This document shows positions 6,061 through 10,880 of a DNA stretch of 10,880 bases, piece after piece. Under the pieces are notes generated by a model that saw only the letters and a program-made list of their open reading frames with translations, was not told where the DNA came from and ran no database searches. Positions within the stretch are counted from its first letter, which is position 1; every line of letters starts with the position of its first letter. Origin of the DNA: CAYVSY01 sp964454255 (GTDB lineage: Bacteria; Bacillota_I; Bacilli_A; RF39; UBA660); assembly GCA_964454255.1 (NCBI GenBank), contig CAYVSY010000036.1:1-10880 (forward strand). Direction: 5' to 3'. Both the position numbers and the translations under genes were made by a program.

Positions 6061-7641
6061 ATGAAATTTAATGATTTAATTAAAAATGAAAAGATATTAA
6101 AAGTCTTATCAGAAATGAAATATGAAACACCAACTGAAATACAAGAAAAAATAATGCCTTTAATATTAGATGGAAATGATGTTTTAGGCCAAAGTCAAAC
6201 TGGGACTGGTAAAACTATTGCGTTTGCGGCGCCTATCTTAGAAAACATTGAAGAAAATAAAATTCTTCAAACATTAATATTAGCTCCTACTAGAGAATTG
6301 GCTATCCAAATTGAAAGAGATATCGAGGATCTATCAAAATATTTAAATATTACTACAACTTGTGTATATGGTAGTAGTTCAATTGAAGAACAAATTCGTA
6401 ATATTAAAAAAGGTATTAATATCGTTGTTGGCACACCTGGTAGAGTAAAAGACTTAATAAAAAGAAATATATTAAAATTAACAGAAATTAAATATTTTGT
6501 TTTAGATGAAGCTGATGAAATGCTTAGTATGGGTTTTCAAGAAGAAATTCAATTTATTTTTGAACAAGTTAATAATGATAAACAAGTTATGTTATTTTCC
6601 GCAACTATGCCAAAAGAAATATTAAAAATTGCTGAAAATTATATGTCAAAAGAATATAGAACGATTATGGTTTCTTCAACAAATACTATTCCTGATAATG
6701 TTTCTCAAGAATATTACATTGTTAATTCTCAAACAAGATTAGAATCACTTTGTCGTATTGTTGATTATTATAATCCAAAAAGAAGTATAATTTTTTGTAA
6801 AACGAAAAGAAATGCTGATGAAATTTTAGAAAAATTATCAATGCGAAGATATAGTGTTGATGTTATTCATGGTGATATAACTCAAGGACAAAGAATTGCT
6901 ACTTTAGATCGATTTAAAAATGGTGGATTTAATTTTTTAATTGCAACTGATGTTGCTGCTAGAGGAATCCATGTTAATGACATTGATATTGTTTTTAATT
7001 ACAATTTACCAGAGTCTAAAGAAGCTTATGTCCATAGGATAGGTAGAACAGGAAGAGCAAATAATTATGGTATAGCAATAACCTTAGTCACAAAATCAGA
7101 AGAAAAAATTTTAATTGACATTGAAAAATATGTTAAAACAAATATTGTAAAAAAAGAAATTCCAATTAAAAATGATATTATGAATAGCCGTATTAATAGT
7201 ATTATTGAGAATATAAATAGTTTAAAAAAAGATGATTACAGTAATTCAATATTCAATGAATATTTAGATACTCTAGACATAACAGAAATAAAAAATATAT
7301 TAAACACATTATTATTAGAAAGATTAAACAAATCATTTGGTAGTAATTTTGATATAGATGTTAATGTATCTAAAGATAAAAAAAAGCAAAAAAGAGATTT
7401 TCAAAATAGCACAAGATTATTTTTAACAATAGGTAAATTAGATAACATTGAAAAAAGAAGTTTTTTAAGTTTTTTAGAAAAAAAAGCTAATATTAAAGAA
7501 GGTTCATTTAGTGGAATTGAAATAATGCCTAAATTTACTTTTGTCAATATTGAAAATAAATATTTAGATGTTATTTTAAAAGCATGTAATAATATAAAAT
7601 ATAATAATCGCTTAATAAGAATAGAAGTAGCTAAAAAATAA
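6061..7641 (+). CDS. DEAD-box ATP-dependent RNA helicase with DbpA-type RNA-binding domain
   Basis: 526-residue RNA helicase that unwinds RNA duplexes with ATP, most likely in ribosome assembly, cold adaptation or mRNA turnover. All superfamily-2 motifs are in order: Q motif (FNDLIKNEKIL...TPTEIQ, 3-28), motif I SQTGTGKT (45-52), Ia APTRELA, Ib GTPGR, motif II DEAD (149-152), motif III SAT (180-182), IV (RSIIFCKTK), V (ATDVAARGIHV) and VI HRIGRTGR (325-332). A linker of roughly 90 residues follows. Residues about 451-526 (TRLFLTIGKLDNIEKRSF ... GIEIMPKFTFVNIE) match the DbpA/CsdA C-terminal RNA-recognition domain. That domain gives DbpA its 23S rRNA specificity in Escherichia coli. CshA, CsdA (DeaD) and DbpA are all plausible relatives, so I give no symbol. 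It has its own promoter, and a weak terminator overlaps the stop. Confidence 0.95.
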   Translation: MKFNDLIKNEKILKVLSEMKYETPTEIQEKIMPLILDGNDVLGQSQTGTGKTIAFAAPILENIEENKILQTLILAPTRELAIQIERDIEDLSKYLNITTTCVYGSSSIEEQIRNIKKGINIVVGTPGRVKDLIKRNILKLTEIKYFVLDEADEMLSMGFQEEIQFIFEQVNNDKQVMLFSATMPKEILKIAENYMSKEYRTIMVSSTNTIPDNVSQEYYIVNSQTRLESLCRIVDYYNPKRSIIFCKTKRNADEILEKLSMRRYSVDVIHGDITQGQRIATLDRFKNGGFNFLIATDVAARGIHVNDIDIVFNYNLPESKEAYVHRIGRTGRANNYGIAITLVTKSEEKILIDIEKYVKTNIVKKEIPIKNDIMNSRINSIIENINSLKKDDYSNSIFNEYLDTLDITEIKNILNTLLLERLNKSFGSNFDIDVNVSKDKKKQKRDFQNSTRLFLTIGKLDNIEKRSFLSFLEKKANIKEGSFSGIEIMPKFTFVNIENKYLDVILKACNNIKYNNRLIRIEVAKK

Positions 7642-7653
7642 GGCTCTTTTTTT
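7625..7653 (+). terminator. Weak terminator at the end of the helicase gene
   Basis: AAG-T-AGC (7625-7631) can pair with GCTCTT (7643-7648) across an 11-base loop containing the TAA stop. Seven T residues (7647-7653) follow. The stem is short with a bulge, so this is a modest call. The next promoter's -35 begins two bases later. Confidence 0.4.
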
Positions 7654-7654
7654 C

Positions 7655-7683
7655 TTGATTAAATATTAAATATTTGATACAAT
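7655..7683 (+). promoter_or_regulatory. Extended -10 promoter of the 7707 membrane-protein gene
   Basis: TTGATT (7655-7660), 17 bp, then TGATACAAT (7675-7683). The start would be near 7690, right before AAGGAG (7695-7700). The nine-base extended -10 is identical to that of ligA. Confidence 0.68.
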
Positions 7684-7706
7684 TATGACATAATAAGGAG
7701 TTGTTC

Positions 7707-8648
7707 ATGATAAAAAAAGAAGCAAATAAAGAAGACTTACCTAAAGATAATATAATAATTAATATAATATTTATAATTATTACTGTTTTTTTAGTTATTG
7801 TTATTATTATAGGAACATCATTAATTAATGCTAATAATAAAGATGATAAAAAAATTGATATTGTGACACCTTCAATATCTAATAATAATGAGTGGATTGA
7901 TATAAGTTCAAGAACTTCAGAAACAAGGATTAAATTTTATAAAAATATTAATAATAATGAAAATAAAAAATGGTTAATATTATTACAGAATGATAATATT
8001 AATTTATCAGATTATTATTTAATAGCTGAATATAAATGTATATCTAATTTCTGTCGTGGAATAATTATGAATCAACAACATGCTGTCGTTAATGATGAAG
8101 AAAAAAATTATTTATATGATTTCACAAATCAAAAAATTAAAGAAATAGATTTATCTAATATAAATTTTTCTAACTATTATGTTAATGAATTAATTAGTCT
8201 AAATGAAAAAATATATGGTTTTATTTTAAATGATAATAATAAAATGGGTTATTATAGCATTGATAAAAAAAATAGTCCTATTCCAATTGAATATGATAAT
8301 GTATCATTAAAATATTTAAAAAACAATTATTTAATTTTTTCATCAAAAAATATAAATAATGAATTATCTTGGACATATGTTGATATAACTTCAGAAACAA
8401 TAAAAATAGTTAATCAAGAAGAATTAGAAATTATTAACAATGATCAAAATATATATTTTTTAAAAAAGACAATTAATGATTCAAATTATTATAATGTTTA
8501 TAATAATAATGGTGAACTTTTATTAAATGGTCAATCTTTTTTAAAAGATTTAATTTCTATATCAATTGATGGTAATTTAATAATTTATTCAGAAAATTAT
8601 AGAACTTATAATTTATATAATGATCTTGGTGAAAAAATTAGTCATTAA
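7707..8648 (+). CDS. Single-pass membrane protein of unknown function
   Basis: 313-residue protein that I do not recognise. Residues 1-16 are charged. A strongly hydrophobic helix follows (about 17-41, rich in I/V/F), then an Asn/Lys/Asp-rich linker and a large hydrophilic domain. This suggests an N-terminal anchor with the bulk outside the cell. There is no lipobox and no clear signal-peptidase site, so it probably stays anchored. The outer domain is a series of short alternating strands with aromatic residues (NKMGYYSIDKKNSPIP, WTYVDITSET, YYNVYNNNGELLLNG). This resembles beta-propeller or WG-repeat-like proteins, although I see no strict repeat consensus. Start: AAGGAG ends at 7700, so the in-frame TTG at 7701 is too close. 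The ATG at 7707 has a six-base spacing and is preferred. It may work with the downstream cell-wall PBP, but the DUF4268 gene now separates them. Confidence 0.72.
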   Translation: MIKKEANKEDLPKDNIIINIIFIIITVFLVIVIIIGTSLINANNKDDKKIDIVTPSISNNNEWIDISSRTSETRIKFYKNINNNENKKWLILLQNDNINLSDYYLIAEYKCISNFCRGIIMNQQHAVVNDEEKNYLYDFTNQKIKEIDLSNINFSNYYVNELISLNEKIYGFILNDNNKMGYYSIDKKNSPIPIEYDNVSLKYLKNNYLIFSSKNINNELSWTYVDITSETIKIVNQEELEIINNDQNIYFLKKTINDSNYYNVYNNNGELLLNGQSFLKDLISISIDGNLIIYSENYRTYNLYNDLGEKISH

Positions 8649-8658
8649 AAATATTGAA

Positions 8659-8698
8659 ATATTATTGTTAATAATTTTATTTTATTTCTTAATAATAA
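8659..8698 (+). repeat. Left 40-bp direct repeat: decayed copy of the PBP anchor coding sequence
   Basis: These 40 bases match 9866-9905 at 36 positions. They begin with a 15-base identical block ATATTATTGTTAATA, then a 9-base identical block TTTTATTTT, and end with TAATAATAA. The right copy is the membrane-anchor coding sequence of the PBP gene. Read in the matching frame, this copy gives ILLLIILFYFLII against ILLLIVLFCFLII. Two of the four base changes are synonymous and one is Ile/Val, which suggests it was once coding. Together the copies bracket the DUF4268 gene and its promoter. Confidence 0.7.
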
Positions 8699-8709
8699 AA
8701 CAATAATAT
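8659..8709. repeat. 11-bp inverted repeat downstream of the 7707 gene
   Basis: ATATTATTGTT (8659-8669) is the exact reverse complement of AACAATAATAT (8699-8709), with a 29-base loop. The left arm coincides with the start of the left direct repeat. The right arm has no counterpart at the right copy. It might be a weak bidirectional terminator or a junction trace. There is no T run after it, and the pairing is nearly all A-T. Confidence 0.35.
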
Positions 8710-8710
8710 A

Positions 8711-8719
8711 TGATATACT
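8711..8719 (+). promoter_or_regulatory. Extended -10 promoter of the DUF4268 gene
   Basis: TGATATACT fits the TGnTAnnnT element seen at five other genes. The hexamer 17 bp upstream (AATAAT) is a poor -35. A second perfect TATAAT occurs at 8729-8734 but lacks the TG extension. GGAGA (8744-8748) then precedes the ATG at 8757. Initiation signals are therefore intact even though the gene is broken. Confidence 0.5.
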
Positions 8720-8756
8720 TTAGTTGAGTATAATTTATGAAATGGAGAAACTTAAA

Positions 8757-9680
8757 ATGAAAATAGGTAAATTAAAAGAGGTAGATTTAAGAGAAATTTG
8801 GAAACATGAACAATATGATTTTTCTGATTAGCTTTCAAATAATGAAAATATTGAAACTTTAAATAATATTTTGGGATTAACATTAACTGATGTATCAAAA
8901 GAAGTATATGTTGGTTCATATAGATGTGATTTAGTTGCAATTGATGAATCGTCTGGAATAAAAGTTATTATTGAAAATCAATTAGAAGTATCAAATCATG
9001 ACCATTTAGGAAAAATAATAACATATGCATCTGGATTGGATGCTCAAGTTATTGTGTGGATTGTTAAACAAGCAAAAGAAGAACATAAAAGTGCTATTGA
9101 ATGGTTAAATAATAATACAAGCAGTGATATCAATTTTTTCTTAATAGAATTGCATGCATATAAAATAGAAGATTCTTTACCAGCTCCTTATTTTGAAGTT
9201 GTTGAAAAACCAAATGATTTTATAAAAAATAATAAGGTTAATGGAAATCAAGGTGATCTTAATAAATCACAATCAGAAAGGCTTGAATTTTGGAATATGT
9301 TTAACGAAGTATTAATTAATAGAGGAAAACCATTTAATGTAAGAAAAGCAACTACTAATCATTGGTATGATGTTGCTATAGGAACTAGTAGCGCTCATGT
9401 TGGAATTAGTCTAGTTAATAAAGAATCTCTTATATGTTTAGAATTATATATTAGCGATAATAAAGATTTATTTGACAAATTATTTAGTGAAAAAGAAAAT
9501 ATAGAAAATGAATTAGGATTTAAACTTATATGGGATAGATTAGATAATGGCAAAGCAAGTAGAATTAAGTATAATATTTCAGGATTAAACTTTAATGATC
9601 ATTCTAATTATGAATATTTAATAAATAAAAGCATTGATACTTCTATAAAATTTAGAGATGTATTTAAAAAGTATATATAG
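8757..9680 (+). pseudogene. DUF4268 protein with N-terminal PD-(D/E)XK-like region, interrupted by an amber codon
   Basis: Reading from the ATG at 8757 (GGAGA eight bases upstream) gives 24 codons, including VDLREIWKHEQYDFSD, then TAG at 8829-8831. The same frame then stays open to TAG at 9678-9680, 307 codons if the stop is read. Downstream features are SYRCDLVAID (D58) and IIENQLEVSNHDHLGK (E73, Q75), a degenerate nuclease-like core, then TYASGLDAQVIVWIV. A DUF4268 domain follows (about 176-305: LEFWNMFNEV, HWYDVAIG, CELYI-like LELYISDNKDLFDKL). Family members as I recall them carry Trp where the TAG lies (DF..WL), so a TGG-to-TAG change is likely. The remainder has no other lesion, implying a recent event or a sequencing error. 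A TTG at 8871 could start the rest but has no ribosome binding site and would lose the N-terminal region. DUF4268 proteins often sit near restriction or defence genes, and none is visible here. The gene is flanked by 40-bp direct repeats. Confidence 0.8.
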
Positions 9681-9706
9681 TTTAAAATTAAGAAAATATT
9701 AGAAAT

Positions 9707-9712
9707 TATAAT
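9707..9712 (+). promoter_or_regulatory. Weak candidate -10 for the PBP gene
   Basis: TATAAT, 27 bases after the DUF4268 stop. No TG extension and no recognisable -35 at 17 bp. If used, the PBP leader would be about 114 bases and would include the start-codon hairpin at 9805-9840. It is the best candidate I find in 9681-9832, but AT-rich DNA gives such matches by chance. Confidence 0.25.
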
Positions 9713-9804
9713 ACAAGAAACGAATTTTATAAAAAGAGTTATAACACAATATTTAATAAATATTAAAAAAATAGTTAACAACTAAAATAAATATTTTATG
9801 TGTT

Positions 9805-9840
9805 AAAAACATATTATTAAATGGTGAATAATATGTTTTT
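9805..9840 (+). promoter_or_regulatory. Perfect 14-bp hairpin covering the PBP start codon
   Basis: AAAAACATATTATT (9805-9818) is exactly complementary to AATAATATGTTTTT (9827-9840), with the 8-base loop AAATGGTG. The right arm contains the preferred ATG (9833-9835). The loop contains most of the GGTGA ribosome binding site. The right arm ends in six T residues (9836-9841), so it resembles both a start-codon-masking structure and a weak terminator. Only one pair is G-C, so stability is moderate at best. Confidence 0.6.
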
Positions 9841-10880
9841 TAAAAATATCCATAAAAGAATTAAGATATTATTGTTAATAGTTTTATTTTGTTTTCTAAT
9901 AATAATATTTAGAGTATTTTATATTCAAGTTATAGACTATAAAAAATTAAATAAATTAGCAAATTCACTTTGGAGTAGAAATTTACCTATTGAAGCTAGT
10001 CGTGGATCTATTATAACAAGTGACAATAAAATAGTTGCTGATAGTATAACCACAACATCATTAGTCCTAATTCCCAATCAAATTAAAAATAAAGAAACGG
10101 TTGCTCAGGATTTAGCTAATATTTTAAATGTCAATTATAATGATATGTTAAAACACGTAAGTAAAAAGACATCAATAGAAAGAGTTCATCCTGAAGGAAG
10201 AAGATTAAGTTATGATATTGCTGATAAAATAAATAATTTAAAATATGATGGCGTTTATTTGTTGAAAGAATCAAAAAGAAATTATCCTTTTAATAATACT
10301 TTGTCACATGTATTAGGATATGTTGGAATAGATAATCAAGGTTTAAGCGGAATTGAAAAACAATATGATTCTTATTTGACTGGTGAAAATGGAACTATAA
10401 AATATTATTCAGATGCTAAAGGCGAACGATTGGAATTATCAGAAATATATGTTAAACCTCAAGATGGAATAAATATTGTTCTTACAATTGATTCTAAAAT
10501 ACAAGATGCTATTGAAAGAGAATTGGATAATATTATAACTAAGTATAAACCCGATAATGCTTTAATATTAGCGGTAGATCCTAATAGTGGGAAAATATTA
10601 GGGATGGGAAGTAGACCAGATTTTGATCCTAATAATTATCAAAATTATAGTTTGACAGAAATTAATAGGAATCTACCAATATGGGCAACATATGAACCAG
10701 GATCAACTTTTAAAATTATAACATTAGCGTCAGCTATTGAAGAAAAAAAAGTTAATTTATTAAAGGATACGTTTTATGATTCAGGATCGGTGACAGTAAC
10801 CAGTGCTAGAATAAGATGTTGGAAAGCTGGTGGACATGGTCATCAAACATTTTTAGAAGTAGTAGAAAATTCATGTAATC
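9833..10880 (+). CDS. Class B penicillin-binding protein, SpoVD/FtsI-like (3' end beyond window)
   Basis: First 349 codons of a transpeptidase that cross-links peptidoglycan at the outer face of the membrane. Residues about 10-30 form the single membrane anchor (ILLLIVLFCFLIIIFRVFYIQV). The dimerisation/pedestal domain follows (WSRNLPIEASRGSI with the conserved RG; LSHVLGYVG; GLSGIEKQYD). The transpeptidase domain then begins (LTIDSKIQDAIE). The catalytic SxxK is S291-T-F-K294 in YEPGSTFKI. The segment IRCWKAGGHGHQTFLEVVENSCN is strongly SpoVD-like. The SxN and KTG motifs and any PASTA domains lie beyond the window. SpoVD (spore cortex) and FtsI/PBP2B (division septum) cannot be separated on this part. 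Start: ATG at 9833 with GGTGA (9823-9827) five bases upstream; in-frame ATG at 9821 and GTG at 9824 are alternatives. The start lies in a perfect hairpin, and the anchor coding sequence is duplicated at 8659-8698. No mraW or ftsL precedes it. Confidence 0.93.
   Translation, partial: MFFKNIHKRIKILLLIVLFCFLIIIFRVFYIQVIDYKKLNKLANSLWSRNLPIEASRGSIITSDNKIVADSITTTSLVLIPNQIKNKETVAQDLANILNVNYNDMLKHVSKKTSIERVHPEGRRLSYDIADKINNLKYDGVYLLKESKRNYPFNNTLSHVLGYVGIDNQGLSGIEKQYDSYLTGENGTIKYYSDAKGERLELSEIYVKPQDGINIVLTIDSKIQDAIERELDNIITKYKPDNALILAVDPNSGKILGMGSRPDFDPNNYQNYSLTEINRNLPIWATYEPGSTFKIITLASAIEEKKVNLLKDTFYDSGSVTVTSARIRCWKAGGHGHQTFLEVVENSCN
9866..9905 (+). repeat. Right 40-bp direct repeat, inside the PBP membrane-anchor codons
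   Basis: Partner of 8659-8698 (36/40 identical, offset 1207 bp). This copy is in frame in the PBP gene (codons 12-25, approximately) and is presumably the functional one. The pair brackets the DUF4268 gene, its promoter and the start-codon hairpin. Confidence 0.7.

Noticed and set aside
8829..8831. UAG recoded as Trp or pyrrolysine
   Set aside because: The rhomboid gene ends at TAG at the expected family length and the other genes encode Trp with TGG, so nothing supports general recoding.
8752..8940. 62-codon minus-strand open frame over the DUF4268 start
   Set aside because: Low-complexity antisense product of the DUF4268 frame, with no initiation signals.
3901..9680. A multi-gene defence system made of DUF4116, HerA, helicase and DUF4268
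   Set aside because: Each gene has its own promoter, a terminator separates DUF4116 from HerA, the helicase is of the housekeeping DEAD/DbpA type, and DUF4268 lies in a separate insertion and is broken.
9748..9764. AATATTT-AAT-AAATATT hairpin upstream of the PBP gene, as a terminator
   Set aside because: Stem entirely A-T with a 3-base loop and followed by A residues rather than T residues on the coding strand.

Overview
The window is very AT-rich (codons are overwhelmingly A/T-ending) and densely packed with bacterial genes. The gene set (NAD-dependent DNA ligase, YqgP-like rhomboid protease, DEAD-box helicase with a DbpA-type RNA-binding tail, SpoVD/FtsI-type class B penicillin-binding protein), the GGAGG/GGTGA ribosome binding sites and the A-type promoters point to a low-GC Bacillota, probably an uncultured Bacilli/Erysipelotrichia-like or Mollicutes-neighbour lineage that still makes peptidoglycan. 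This placement is inference. The standard genetic code fits: full-length family members contain no internal TGA, and both TAA and TAG end genes.

Layout. 1-63: promoter region of ligA. 76-2070 (+): ligA. 2057-2506 (-): TspO/MBR-family membrane protein, converging on and overlapping the ligA end by 14 bp. 2507-2572: compact divergent promoter region. 2573-3715 (+): rhomboid protease. 3716-3900: intergenic leader with a strong extended -10 promoter and a possible attenuator. 3901-4152 (+): small DUF4116 protein, followed by a hairpin terminator that overlaps the next promoter. 4219-5988 (+): HerA-like hexameric ATPase without a nuclease partner. 6061-7641 (+): DEAD-box RNA helicase. 7707-8648 (+): single-pass membrane protein of unknown function. 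8757-9680 (+): DUF4268 protein with an N-terminal PD-(D/E)XK-like region, broken by an in-frame amber codon. 9833-10880 (+, runs off the end): class B PBP. No gene-free stretch exceeds 300 bases. I see no tRNA, rRNA, CRISPR array or recognisable transposase.

Most genes look like independent housekeeping units, each with its own promoter. Six of the nine genes share the architecture 'weak -35, 17 bp, TGnTAnnnT', so this is not one long operon. I do not see a complete new defence system. The most unusual part is 8650-9910. There the DUF4268 gene lies between two copies of a 40-bp sequence (36/40 identical). The right copy is the membrane-anchor coding sequence of the PBP gene, and the left copy looks like a decayed, formerly coding version of it. 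This suggests the gene was inserted at the 5' end of the PBP gene, or carried in with a flanking homologous fragment. A perfect 14-bp inverted repeat now covers the PBP start codon. The inserted gene itself carries a TGG-to-TAG change at a conserved Trp position, so it may be newly inactivated.
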